Positions 25,950 through 38,071 of a stretch of 64,000 nucleotides of DNA are shown in pieces (the stretch's first letter is position 1; the number at the start of each line of letters is the position of its first letter). Position numbers and translations under genes: made by a program. The notes beneath the pieces were generated by a model. The model did not search any database, had not been told where the DNA came from, and saw only the letters and a list, made by a program, of their open reading frames with translations. This stretch comes from Enoplosus armatus (taxonomy: Eukaryota > Chordata > Actinopteri > Centrarchiformes > Enoplosidae): assembly GCF_043641665.1 (NCBI RefSeq), contig NC_092183.1, positions 5,667,501 to 5,731,500 of the forward strand, written 5' to 3'.

Positions 25950-26440
25950 CAGTCTGAAGCTGGATTTGTGGTCGACGCAGGGTCCCTGGCGCGAGGGTCC
26001 GTGCTCCCAAAGTGATATTGTTGCGTTACCTTGTGACACGCCCGAAGGCTCCACAAGTTGTCGCGGCGTGTGCTCGTGCACCTCTGAATGTTCGCACCTA
26101 GGCAACGCGACATTTCAACATGGAGGCCTGTGAAACTAGACTGGCCGAGCAGGTACAAGCTCTATGACCCTTCCGTGAGGGACCACAGGGACAGCCACAA
26201 GATTCTGAAACTAATAGAGAGTGATTGCCGCCACATTTAATAGATAAAAACAGATACATTCTTCCTCTGTAACAACAAGCTGTAGGGCAGTTCATGTTGG
26301 TTTATGACAATCTCGCTCTCGTTTTTTTATTTTACTCCTCCTGGCGTTTCCGAGAATACTGCAACGGATAGTCTGTTAAAAATAAACGCCTCCGTGCAAT
26401 CTCAAAGCTCACGCAACCTCTATGGAGGCCTGTGTTACAG
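25950..26440 (+). mobile_element. Remnant of a PIF/Harbinger-like element (limits approximate)
   Basis: A locally G+C-richer block containing a broken exon of a MADF/Myb-SANT-like protein (separate entry). The 13-mer ATGGAGGCCTGTG occurs at 26120-26132 and again at 26422-26434, implying rearrangement or duplication within the element. No clean terminal inverted repeats or target duplications were found, so the borders are estimates from the change in composition. Confidence 0.4.
26120..26240 (+). pseudogene. Broken MADF-domain (Harbinger DNA-binding protein) exon
   Basis: The ATG at 26120 starts 'MEACETRLAEQV'. After a small deletion or frameshift the sequence reads 'YKLYDPSVRDHRDSHKI', and a further shift gives sequence resembling 'SWREIAAT' before a TAA at 26238-26240. 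MADF domains typically read 'L...V..Y.HLYDPS...HRD......SWREIA'. These domains form the DNA-binding partner protein of PIF/Harbinger transposons and also occur in host transcription factors. Two frame breaks within 120 bases make it a pseudogene. Recognition is by motif order only. Confidence 0.45.
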
Positions 26441-26562
26441 TGTCTTGTGCGAGCATCATATGCTATAACTATTAAAATGGCATTTATAAAATATTATGGA
26501 ATACCATTGATGTCATTTAATATTATTTGAGCATTAAAGTTCATTCTTCTTGAAAATAGGCG

Positions 26563-26660
26563 TTTGGCAAAATAATCCCAACTCAAGGTCCACTTTCTAT
26601 CCTTTGAAAGACCTGAAAAAAGCCAGTAAGTGGACCTTGAGTTGTGATTATTTTGCCAAA
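26563..26660. repeat. Near-perfect inverted repeat (hairpin)
   Basis: Arms at 26563-26595 and 26628-26660 are reverse complements over 33 bases with one mismatch. They extend to about 36 bases with two mismatches, around a loop of about 26-32 bases. Each arm begins tttggcaaaataatc and ends caaggtccactt. No coding content. It could be a foldback mini-element or a transcribed hairpin. No clear target duplication flanks it. Confidence 0.9.
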
Positions 26661-28057
26661 TCATTTTATTTGTTTTGGATATCTGGACAGAGCATGGATG
26701 ACGACAATAGTGTGACTAAATGGTGCAGTATATTATATGAACAAGTGAAATAACTTTCATATAGAAGTAAATTCTGTTTTTCTGAGAGAAAACAAAACTG
26801 TTACTGCTCTGTTTTCAACATGAAGGTGTATGTTTTGTATGTATGATGGCTCTGTGTTTTCATGTACTGTATGTTTGTTTTTTATCAATAGAAAATTACA
26901 AAACAATACATTTTTGAGATATAATTAAATAGAAATTAAATATAATAAGTTATTTTTCAATGATGAGAAGGGGGATGTAGATCGTTAATCATCTTTTACG
27001 ACCAGAAACAGAAACAGTAAACATCTTCCAGTCAAAACTGAGCTAAATTTGGAATCCAGGAAGTTTTACTCACTCAGGCCACTACACTTTTTCTGTAATT
27101 TATCAGCCGGAATAAGATTCCAATAAGATGTTTTTGAATTGAACATTCTTGGATTACCTTCCCGAGAAGAATGTCAATGATAAAATGAGAGTAGACACCA
27201 GCACTGGTCCCAGTGTGGAGAAACAGATACCACTGGACTGCACCATAATGGGTTTCTCAAAGAGGGTCTTACCCTTAGCGCAAGGTTGGCTCAATGTGAA
27301 TAATAGTCAAATAGCAGCATTAGACTCACTCATCCTGCTGGACACTTTGAAACTGGAGCTCAGGTCAATGAAAGGATCACACCCGCACCCATTAAAAACA
27401 AATTTAGACTGCTGAGAAATAGCTCACGTAATTATAATAATACTAAAGCATATTGTTGTGTCTGAAATTTATATACAACTTGTGACATTCAAAAGTCATG
27501 TGTATTCTTTCCATCCCAGGGAACAAATAAAATGATACAAACCAGCATTTAGTATTTTTATGTTCAAGTGCCACTCACTGAGAACAGACAGATCTTTGCC
27601 GTTTGTGTTGTATGTGCGCTATCCATCATGTCTGACAGGTGCAGTGGGTTTGCACTTTAAAATACTAAAGGAACATCCCTGAAGTAATGGCATTTTACGA
27701 CATTTAAAAAATGCATTTAAGATACTCACAATCATTCCTGACATGTACTGATTTGTCATGTTCAGGGCAGAATATTTGTATGTGCCTAAGTCTAAGCTAC
27801 AATAGCTTTGTCAAGTTCATACTGATTAATAATATGTGTAATCAATACGATTTACAGGTTATTACTTCTGAAGTCTTACCGTAAATAATATGACAATCAA
27901 ATTTGTTGCAAAATATGTAGATGAGACATAGTGAAGCTTGGCTTGTTTTAATCAGTAACAATGGTGGAAAAGCTCTTTTCCTAACTTTTCTATCTTTTCC
28001 TGTGATATTTACAAGATCAGCCTGCAGTGAAAACCAGACCCCATTTTTACACATAAG
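26661..28057. other. Unassigned non-coding stretch
   Basis: A+T-rich sequence with nothing recognisable. The longest frame is under 90 codons. Confidence 0.45.
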
Positions 28058-28081
28058 CACACACACACACACACACACACA
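28058..28081. repeat. (CA)n microsatellite
   Basis: About 12 uninterrupted CA units. Confidence 0.93.
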
Positions 28082-31000
28082 GTGTCAAGGATGGTACAGA
28101 GTTGTCTTTGATTTCTTCTCATTTCTAAAAATATCAATTCACTCATTTTAGAGTGAATAATTGTACGGAGGAGTACAAAATGTCATCCTCGTATTGTATC
28201 TGCAAACTTGAAGGTCTAGCAGCGGTTATCCGGTGCAAATACAGAACACACCCCATTGCAGCGTTCAATTCTCGCATTCAGCATAAAAGCTGTACCATAT
28301 CAGTATACAATGTAATTCAAATAACTGAGTGCAAGTAGTGGTGCTGTATGCTACACATTGCAGATGAATGTGTGCACCACTGAGAGAGCACAGAGCGTCT
28401 AATGTTTTCTCTAGATAGACTATTTCTTGAGTCCTCGGCCTTTGATTCTCAAAGAGGACGGTGGCTATCCATTTCTGTGCAAATTCCTTTCATCTAACCT
28501 AATCAATTGTATTTCTCTAATGATGACAAGAATGAGGCCGTATTAGTGGATGCATGGGCGCCCTCACAAACACTGATCAATACACTACAGACACTTCAGA
28601 AAATGACTTTGGCTACCCGGGGTGTTGTCATTTCTCCTATTTTACTTGCCTTTAGTTATCTATTTAAGTGATTCTTGCCACAGAAGTCGGAGGCAGCACC
28701 GAAATTGGAGAGTACGTGGCTCCTTGAGTTAGACAGGGAAGTGGAGTTAAACAGCACAAAAGAACAATATCACTCTCTTAAAAGTGAACTTCTGCTGACA
28801 GTCAGCTAAAATATTTTTGCAGAGAATCGGGAACCTCAGTACACAGAAGCTTGAGAAATTTAAAAAACAAAAGCACGACGATGACACAGGTTGTTATAAT
28901 CTGCCAGCACTTTACAGTTGCTTGCAAAAATGCAAGAGAGGAAAAGGCACTTTGGATACACTCACCCACTGTATTTTTACTGCACTCTGTGCCATTTCTT
29001 CACCATCTATTTTTTCCTTTCCCACATCTACAGTTTCAAATGCTGTTTGAAAACAAAATGGCACAAGGCAGTCTAAGACAGTGCTAAACCACAGGCCATC
29101 CAGGCAGCTATATTTGACATCTCCGTTAGGTTGTCAAGCCGGAATGGGAAAATGGCAAACTGACATCTCTCTAAAAAGAATGCTTATGTGTCTCATGTAG
29201 ATCCATATTCAGTTCTTTTTACTGCAAGTTCTCTTTGCATTGATGGTATTTCTTGTGATCCCAAAAACAAAATGTCACACCATAAAACTGTCAGTGATAT
29301 CTGGATAATTACTTTGCATTTGTACGTACATTTTTCATTCAAAATTGTCAATGTTATATTACAAAACATATAAAAAATGGACCAAAAAGTCGATTTTTTT
29401 TTATTCCAATTCCTGATTTCATGCTGTGCTATTTCATTGAGTATTGTTACTCTTGTGGTGCTCGTCAGCTCCATTGGCCAATAGATTATGGACAATTAAC
29501 AATGGATAACATAACAGCACAATAGCCTTTAAAGAAAAACAGCAGAAACATTTTTATTTTACTGTGACCTTGTGAGAACACTTGTACATTGTTTTGAAGA
29601 TGTAGTTTGGAAGGATGATGCCATGACAAAGCAACACCAAAGAATATAAACAGGGTATAAAACTCTGTAACTCTGTAGACACCTTAGTTTCAAATGTATA
29701 TAATTCCATTTGATGCACAAAGCTGGCACTTTCAGCTGATATCTCTGCTCAGCCAAAATATAATCTGCTTTTTTTTTTTAAACACAGAAACAATTCTATG
29801 GTACAAAACTAGAGTAGGATTTCTGCCCACCAGTGGCAGGACACTGGGCATTAGACACGAAATACAAAGACTTAGGTCTCGCTGTCTTGAACTTCAACAA
29901 AAATCTGTGTTTATGGGAAGTGAATAATGTTTCCTGACTACCACAAAAATGGCTTAGTGCAGCTGTTCACTATCCTTTGGAGTCAAGCAATTAATATTGC
30001 AGGCAACTTCTGTGAGTAGGAATCTGTTTTCTGGTGGCTTGGCTGATTTAATAGCCCGATTAAGTAAAGCAAGACTGAATAAAGACCTGCAGCCAGTCTG
30101 CTCAGAGAGAAAAGCCACGTCTCCCTGAGACTGACAGCTGACAGTCAACCCCAGACTATTTCTTTACATCATTGTCAGTTGGCTTAAAAAAGACAAGGAA
30201 ACAATCCCCGGGTAATAGTTTCTTTACCTGTTATTCATGTAAACTTCTGTTCTGACAAAATCCAATTTAAAACAAACATTGAAAGACATAAAGTGGCTTT
30301 GTGTCTGATAGTCCTTTAGGGAGGGAGGACCAACTATATTGGGTTCATGTTCAGAATCTGCCCTCAGCGTAGCATCAGTGTTTATATGAAAATCTGACTT
30401 GTGGGAAAGAAAACACAATGAACACACATTTACTATGCATCTGTTTAACGTTGACTTGCACCGTTATGTCATTTTATAGTTGAGTCATAGAATCGTGTCT
30501 GCTAAAATCTAATTTGTAAAGCTGCATTGCTTTCCAGACTTCATTTATGCAACATGAGGCTGAAATAAAACATTCAATCCCATAAGCCTATGGAAGCAGA
30601 TCATTGTATGCTCAGCTATCCTTGCCTCCGTTTTATTTCGTATTTCACCCGTTCATAATTGAATAACAATTTGTGCTGCAAATGTGACTTTAAGATGTAA
30701 TAAAGTATCAACTTAGAGCTAGACTTTTTTCCTCTTCCACTGAAATGAAGTAAAATTGGCTCAATTAATCTCCACGGTCGCACATGCGTGAAGACATCTG
30801 ATGAGGTGCATGAAGGTACTGAGAGATAAGATTGACAGATAAGATGGATGGATGTGAGGCCCCCTAATGAAACAGATGTGTACTTTAATTGGTTCAGTGG
30901 TATTTGTCAGGCATTTAGCGAGTCTGGCAGTAAAAAAAAAAAAATAAATTTTGAAACCAATTTGCTTTTTCAGACTCCATCTTCCTCATCAGAGTGAAGT

Positions 31001-33045
31001 GGCGCGGCATGTCAAAGTGAGAGCAATACGCGGTGGTTCTGCCATCTACCACAGCACTGCAGTTTTGATAATGACAGATCATTACACCTGGGAAAAGTTC
31101 ATCACAGCATGATGCTGTGAAACAGAGGAGAATATATAGTCCTCAAAATTGTAATAGCTTGTTATAGTTTTTTGAATGGAGCACAATTAAATGCAAGTGC
31201 ATCGATTCATGTCTGACAAGGTTTCGCACAGTAGCACATTATAAAAGACATTTGATCATTTTCACTTTAATCATAATAATTACCTAAGAATACCTGAATG
31301 TATTTATACTTTATATAAATTTAATATTGTAAAATGTTAAAAACTGCAACTGGAAGAAGCCTAAGAGATAATAATGTACACTATTTCTCTGTAGAAGTCT
31401 CTTCTAATTATAAGCATAGATACCATGGTAAAGTTCTTTTTAACCTTAAATAATTACAGAAGATGTTGCACTTTAAACTATGTTGTGTTTTAGAAAAAGG
31501 TTGTAACTTTGTAGGCTACTTGTACAAACTTTTACTTTATCTTTGTAATCTGTATCTTTGTGATTGATGTTTGCAGTGTGCAAGGTGACTTTACGCCACA
31601 GGTGCAATTTACAAAACTCTCTTCATTCTATTCAAATAGTTTTGGACTCTGATGTTTATTTCTGCAGATTTGTTTGCATGCCAGATATATTTTGGGCTGA
31701 CCGGAGATATCAGGTTAGAGTACCAGCTTACTGCATCACAGCAGCAGAGATAAATCTAAAAGAGAAAATTACTTGGGCGTTTTTTACTTACCGGGGCACG
31801 CTGCCCAAATGTTATTGGTGTATGAGGGATGAGGACTCAAAACGGCAACACAGTGACTGAACATTGGCAGCACTTTTTATTCACTATATGTTTAGGTAGC
31901 ACTTAGCATTCAACCGTTTCATAAACATGTTCATACATTACATGATGCATCATCCATGCTACAACTTTATAAGGGCCCCTACAGTGCAGGTGTGCAGGCT
32001 CAAAGTGAAAATGATTTGTTGAGCTAAAATGTTTTAAAGCTAACAAACCATCTAAAACTGAAAAAGTACAATTCACTTTGAAGAGTTCTTAAATACGGAG
32101 GTCTACCCGTTAATTAAATTATTAACATCCAATTATTTAGTGATAATATACCTTACACAATACTATTATCGCAAACACTGTAAGAAGCAATTCATCATCA
32201 ATTATAACTCTAATCATTCAATACTACATTACATGATAGCACAAAAACAACAGCAAAACTATTATCATTTTAATGTTTTTCACAAGAAAAAGGAATTTAT
32301 CACACGTCATAACGTACAGTACTTTAGTATTTGAAATGTGTTTCCCATTTGCATAAATCATCAACCAGCTTGCAAATGAACTCCCAGCCTGCAGGTTATT
32401 GGGCCCCAGGTGGAGACAGAGAGGATTATGAATGACTGTACAATTCAAATCATCTTTTGGACATTTACAGCCCAATTTTATGATACAACTTCAGCTGTAA
32501 ATATGAAAAGCTGTTGCATGGCATCAAAGTGAGGATTCAAAAAATGATGTCAGGTGGTCAAAGGGGAATGAACCTTAAGGCATCGATATAAAATCATGTT
32601 GACGTTTCTGCAGCCTAATATCACATGGAAAGGGTGGGGGTAGAACCTGAGTGTGTATCCCTGGAGATCTGTCAAGCATGCTGTTTGTCTCCTGAAGGCA
32701 GCACCAAAAAGTTTGACAGAAAGGTAGCATTGTAAATAAATAATTGGCTTGTTCTGAACATATACAGTACAGTCTGCAGAGCAGAGTGGAATACAGGGAC
32801 AGTTTGGGCAGCACGCTGGGAGGTCACCTTCTGTGTGCAGCTCTGAAGGATACCTCAGGTTTGGAGGTGAATATGGGGAGATGAAAGATTTATCAGTTCC
32901 TGTTTCTTAGAAAACTATAGGAGCCAAGCAAAATAGAGTGCATTATGGGATGGGATCTCGTTGTGTCCACTGCTGTTCTGATACAGTGTACAAGTGGAAA
33001 GATCACAAAGTTTGGTTATTTTTATAAGTATCACCTGTGTCATGT
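28082..33045. other. Unassigned non-coding stretch
   Basis: Mostly A+T-rich sequence without a supportable gene or element. Short homopolymers occur (A-run near 30936, T-run near 29394). No frame above 100 codons and no recognised motif. Confidence 0.45.
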
Positions 33046-33046
33046 T

Positions 33047-33079
<33 letters not shown>

Positions 33080-33080
33080 G
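33046..33080. repeat. (TG)n followed by (GA)n microsatellite
   Basis: A TG run at 33046-33070 passes directly into a GA run at 33071-33080, forming a compound microsatellite. Confidence 0.93.
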
Positions 33081-33181
33081 TTTCCTTACACCCCCCCTTT
33101 CAGTTGTTGTTTGCATGAAACCACATCTGTCTGTCACCTACCTGTTTTTGTTGTTGCGTCCCTTCTGTGAGAATGCAGTCA

Positions 33182-33183
<2 letters not shown>

Positions 33184-33219
<36 letters not shown>
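33184..33219. repeat. (GT)n microsatellite
   Basis: About 18 uninterrupted GT units, only 104 bases downstream of the previous TG/GA tract. Confidence 0.95.
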
Positions 33220-33220
<1 letters not shown>

Positions 33221-33221
<1 letters not shown>

Positions 33222-36200
33222 GATTCCCTTTGTCTCCTCTGGGAATTGATCCCACGTTTCCGTTCTTGCTCAGTGTGCTTCAGCAGCAGACAATCTCTTC
33301 TACTGATGAACATGAACACCCAGAGAGAGAAACGTATATAGCAGACATAAGGATCTGCAGAAAATTCACCGTTATGAATCTGTTGAGAGAAAAAATCCCC
33401 AAACTCACTTTACAGAAATTCTAGCTGCGTTTTGAGTGTGACTCATTTTCACAAAAATGTCAAAATGAAGTAAAGCTAAAAATGGAAGCAAGACTAAAAT
33501 AGAGTAGATAATGCAGATTAATGATCCTGGTGAACATTGCAATCCATCTTAACTCCATAAGTATTCCTTAGAGAAGTCCGCATAATTCAGTTGGTCAAGA
33601 ATCAGGTGGAGCTGTCATTCTGTTTATGCCTCATTAATTGTCTGCATCTGTCAACATGTCCACATGTGCAGGCTGCGCACACAGTCCGTTCTGTCATACG
33701 TTTTGTGTTGTACATCGATGTCCAAATTGGATCTTTGCCGACATGGGCAGCTCACAAAGATGTACATCATCCACACCTATTATGTGTAATTTAACCTTAA
33801 GAAAACACACAAAACATCCATGTTCTTGTATGATTCATCTTGTTAGACTACATTCAGAACTGCATTTTTATCCAGAGTATCTTTAAGAACAAACTACAGG
33901 TGACAATATTTATTTGTACGTTGATACTGGATTGATTTTCCTGTCTTGACCTGCATTTGTAGGACATAAACTCACCTGCGTATGAGAGCTTAACTTTACA
34001 AATTAGCACACCAGTCATTGTCGCTGTCCTCTTGGATCAACAACGAGATGTTACAGCAGCTCTACTATCTGCTGCCACGTGGTCACTTCATGGAAAAATA
34101 AACCGAATTCCAATGCTAGTTTTCTGGTTTGATAGACATCAGAAATCAGCATAATATTCAAGAAACACATAACACTTTATTGTTTATTTCATACCAGACA
34201 CTATTTTTGTTATTGGGACTACAGTATTTAGACAACTCTGTAGCTTTAGGGCTTGAGGTCAATATGAATGTAATTTCCTCAACACTTGCCCATTCAATGC
34301 CTACATGTTTACATACTGTGATTAAACCTAGTTATAATTGATTGACTCATTAACATGTTTGGGCCATTTTATCTCTGCAGCAGTCTTCCTGCATTGCCTT
34401 GTTTCTAATAGCTCTGTTGCATTTGTATTGTTCCATTGCTGTCTGAACAACATTAGGAGTCTTGGGACGAAGCACCGATGGACAGCTTGCGATGCTTTCT
34501 CTCTGCATGTGGCTTGAATAATTGATGCCTTGATTGCCTGGGTATTCATGGACACAAAAAGGCTTTTCCTATTCTCTGTCTAACACACTGCTCGAATCTT
34601 AAATAGTCTTCCCCAGTGGCACAATGCACAGGGAAGCAAGTTATGTGGCTCACAGACAGTACAGTACAGCCAGTGTCCTTCATCATCTGATTACCTCAAG
34701 CTGCAGTTATTAGACCTAACAATGTGACAAATGTATTTTATTCATTGTGTGCTACTTCAGACTGTATCACTTCTCATCACCACTGTAAAAATGACTCAAC
34801 CTCGGCTGCATCATATGCAGCATATGTATGCTTTTTAATCACAATAGCAATTTTGCTTGCGCATTTCTTTTCCCAGCGAAGGATACCCTGTACACTTAAC
34901 TGCCTCTCGGGAGGAAATATTTTGCTCTGCTTGAGATGCATGTCATAAACTGTGCACCTTATCTGTGGTGACCTTGCAGAATCTCACGCTCCATGGAAGC
35001 ATTAACTGGCTGTGTTTGCTTCTGCTGCTCTATAGTTATTTATTCATGTTCGCACTCTGCTGGTGTATAAATCCCATAATTAAAGGGGATTTGTGTACAA
35101 AGAGCAGCAATGTGCTGGAGGCTCTTAATGGAGAGAATTAGTGGCGAAGAGTGCCATGCTGCATGAGGCCCCTTTATAGCACACAGAGACAGCGAATACT
35201 TTATGTGACCAATAGCTCTGGCGTGATAAAAATCTTGCCACTCATGTCATGGCGTAATAGACTGAATTGTCTCTGTGAGATACGAACATGTTAGAGGCCT
35301 CATTGACTGACCATTATACAATTAAACTGTCAATCCTCCGTCCTTAAAGGCCAATTACCTAGCCTGACATTACATAGTCCATTGACATGTAATGGCTTGC
35401 CTTTCACGCTCCTCCAGGGTTCACATGATTCAATGTGACACTATAAGCGCCGTTCATGTGACAACTTTGGCACCTCTGTGACCTGATATATTTAATTATG
35501 GCTTGGCAATAAGAAAAAGTATTTGATACAGTACACAAGTTTGGATGATTTCCACATCTTACAGATGGAGATTACAACCTCTCCAGGCATGATTTCTGAG
35601 CTCCCTCTCTCTCCCTGCGGGAGATATTGAAGCTGACTTTCAATTCTTTTGCTTATTTCTTTTGTTTTTGTCTTTTGCTTATTCCTACTCCTACCTCCCT
35701 GTTGAAAATAGTGAGAAATAGTTGCAGTGTTTTTCCCCCCATCCAAAACCACTGCCAGGAGCCCCAAAATTTGACACTTTAAATTACAACAACAAACCCA
35801 GGGCTGGAAACTTCTCATGTATCTTCATTAGAAGTGAACCTAGAATCCATACTTGAATGCTAAATCTATGTGTTGTAGGTAAACATTTACAATCTTGTGA
35901 ATAATACCAGTTGGTGAAGCTCATTATATGATGTCTCTTATCTTGTTCATGTGGATAACTGATCAAATAAATATAATGTAAACTAATTGTCAGATATCAT
36001 TTATTAAGATCCCCATTAGCTTCATTGAAGCAGAAGTTCTTCTTCCTGGGTTCCACACAACATACAGTATTTACATGATACAACCCCATTATAGCTAAAA
36101 TGGAATTGCTATCACAAACATAATGTAACAAGTAACAAAAGTCCAGTTTTGGTGTCTGCCCATTGGATTTAAACAGCAATGGGTTCTGTCCAGAGTTACC

Positions 36201-36263
36201 ATTTTGTACTGATGTTTAGCAATCACACAGGGATGAATTCACTAAAGAGAACGAGACGACGGC
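33221..36263. other. Unassigned stretch, possibly regulatory in part
   Basis: No gene recognised. The interval of about 35000-35480 is unusually free of simple repeats. It has several TAAT/ATTA-type sites and runs such as 'ggccaattacctagcctgacatta', wording that resembles conserved non-coding elements near developmental genes. This is only an impression from composition. Confidence 0.35.
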
Positions 36264-36796
36264 GGAGATTTTATTGAGGAAATACAAGTCAAGTGAGCAA
36301 GCCCTGGTTAAGACACAAGTCGTCCCTAGTCAGTTACAAGTCTGTCAGATGAAATGCTGACCATTAAAATTATACAGTACTTCAGTTTATGACCAAATAC
36401 TTGCAAACCTAATGGCATCCCCATCAGCCTGTACTTTGTGTTTACTGCTCATTCAGAAATGCAAGCATGCTGACACACTAAACTTTGATGGTTAACATGG
36501 TACACAACATTGCACCTGCTAAACATTAGCATGTTATTATTGTCATTTTGAACATGTTAGCATGGTGATGTTGGCCCAAAGCTCCACTGTGCCTCACAGA
36601 GCTGCTACTAGCAGCTAGCATGGTAGACTGAGTCCTGTTACAAAGCTGTCAAATAAACCTAAAAATAAAATATTTATGTTGTTTGGCTTATGTTTTTTAC
36701 TGTTCCAGAAGTCTCAGGTCAAGTCATTAAAAGTGTCAAGTAAGTCAATTGTCAAAGCGGTCAAAGTTGAGTCAAATATCAAGTAATTTCTGTGAC
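36264..36796. repeat. 'AAGTC'-rich dispersed repeat, interrupted
   Basis: Spaced CAAGTC/AGTCAAGT words occur at about 36286-36345 and again at about 36714-36790 on either side of a GCTAAC-type insertion. The right side is then cut by the piggyBac element at the TTAA at 36797-36800. I recall similar CAAGTC-rich repeats as common in fish. Confidence 0.45.
36385..36640. repeat. GCTAAC/TTAGCATG-type teleost dispersed repeat
   Basis: Contains 'gcaagcatgctgacacacta', 'catggtacacaacattg', 'cctgctaaacattagcatg', 'gaacatgttagcatggtgat', 'ccactgtgcctcacagagct'. This ordered set recurs widely in percomorph genomes. It is non-coding and its transposon class is unknown to me. It interrupts the AAGTC repeat. 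Confidence 0.6.
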
Positions 36797-37252
36797 TTAA
36801 CCCTTGTATGGTGTTCGGGTCTGTGGGACCCGTTTTCAGTTTTTATCAAAAGAAAAATGAAACAATTAATTATTTTTTCAACCTGAAATTCATTGGCTTT
36901 GGCTCATTTTCTGTGAAGAACATAAATCAAAACACATTTTCAATGACCGCATACTGTACACCCACCCTACGCATTTATATTACATACAGGGTGTTTGGGT
37001 CCACTGGACCCGGGGCTAATAAAAGTGTGGAAAGTGTAGGTCCTGTGTACCTTCACTCTGTCTTCCTTCTTTCTGGGGCTACTGATAGTGTTTTCTGCCC
37101 CTCCTGCTCCCGCACAAAGTTGCAACATTATTGAAAATTCAACTACCAACACCGTCTGCTCTTACATTCCCGCACATTTTACCCTCTGTCTTGCGGGAAC
37201 CAAACTTTATTTTCTCATACCCTATCCCACCTGCAAATTAGGGGCGTAACAC

Positions 37253-37260
37253 TATAAATA
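37253..37260 (+). promoter_or_regulatory. TATA box of the piggyBac transposase gene
   Basis: TATAAATA lies 40 bases upstream of the transposase ATG at 37300. This placement gives a very short 5' leader. It implies the truncated frame can still be transcribed from its own promoter. Confidence 0.55.
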
Positions 37261-37299
37261 TGGCTTTGCCAGTGTGGTTCCTTATCACAACTGATCAAG

Positions 37300-37983
37300 A
37301 TGGCCAAAAGATTATCTGCTGAGAGGGCCTTGCAATTGATTTTGGAAGAGAGAGAAGATTCTGATGATGATGTCGAGGAAGAGGTTTCAGAATGTGAAGA
37401 TCACATTTCTGAAAATTCAGAGTCTGACAGTGACTTTGAAGAAGAGGATGAGGTTGAGCACCAATTAGTACCAAAACGAAGACGAGTAGCCCGTCAGCAG
37501 CCAGCTCCGGGACCAGCCCATCAGCAGCCAGCACCGGGACCAGCCCGTCAGCAGCCAGCTCGGGGACCAGCCCGTCAGCAGCCAGCTTGGGGACCAGCCC
37601 GTCAGCAGCCAGCTCCAGGACCAGAACAAGCCCACCAGATAGCAAGTGAAGAAATATGGATGTCAAAAAATGGTGAAATTGAATGGTCTTCTTGCCCAAG
37701 AAATGAGCCACCCCGCAGAGCTGCTAATGTGATAAGGATGCAACCAGGGCCAACACGGCTGACAGTCACTCGTGTGCAGGACATCAAGTCTTCATTTGAG
37801 CTTTTCATCCCAGATTCCATCCAGAAAATTATTCTGGATTGCACTAATCTTGAAGGAAGGCGTGTTTTTGAAGAGAGGTGGAAGGAGATGGACCAAACTG
37901 ATTTACATGCCTACTTTGGGGTTCTTATCCTTGCTGGAGTTTTCAGGTCCAAAGGGGAATCCACAGAATCCCTGATGTGTTGA
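37300..37983 (+). CDS. Truncated piggyBac transposase (PGBD4-like N-terminal region)
   Basis: A 227-residue frame from an ATG just downstream of a TATA box to TGA at 37981-37983. Residues about 15-50 are very acidic (EEREDSDDDVEEEVSECEDH, then DSDFEEEDEVE), as is usual for piggyBac N-termini. A basic KRRR follows, then five 9-residue repeats of the form ARQQPAPGP (about 64-108). The conserved family block starts at 'EIEWSSCP' and runs through 'PGPTR', 'F..FIPDSIQKII', 'TNLEGRR' and 'ERWKEMDQTDLHAYFGVLIL' to 'GVFRSKGESTESL', after which 'MC' and a stop replace the catalytic domain. The DDD catalytic core and the C-terminal zinc-binding domain are absent, so it cannot transpose DNA. It could be a relic or, less likely, a protein able to interact with full transposase. 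The PGBD4-like label is from motif recall. Confidence 0.85.
   Translation: MAKRLSAERALQLILEEREDSDDDVEEEVSECEDHISENSESDSDFEEEDEVEHQLVPKRRRVARQQPAPGPAHQQPAPGPARQQPARGPARQQPAWGPARQQPAPGPEQAHQIASEEIWMSKNGEIEWSSCPRNEPPRRAANVIRMQPGPTRLTVTRVQDIKSSFELFIPDSIQKIILDCTNLEGRRVFEERWKEMDQTDLHAYFGVLILAGVFRSKGESTESLMC
37489..37623 (+). repeat. 27-bp minisatellite, five copies, in-frame
   Basis: Five consecutive 27-base units (starts 37489, 37516, 37543, 37570, 37597), each coding ARQQPAPGP-like residues with single substitutions (H for R; R or W for the second P region). Units stay in frame. They form a flexible Pro/Gln-rich linker between the acidic N-terminus and the conserved block. Confidence 0.95.
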
Positions 37984-38065
37984 GACTGATATTGTTACTG
38001 TATGTGTTCAACTTGTGTTATGTAAACTGACCTGAATGAGTTATATGTCTAATGAAGTTCAAATG

Positions 38066-38071
38066 AATAAA
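38066..38071 (+). terminator. Polyadenylation signal of the piggyBac gene
   Basis: AATAAA 83 bases past the truncated frame's stop codon, inside the element. It is probably the original 3' end signal retained after the internal deletion. Confidence 0.5.

Noticed and set aside
37295..37711. 138-codon minus-strand frame rich in LVPELAADG repeats
   Set aside because: Antisense reading of the piggyBac 27-bp minisatellite.
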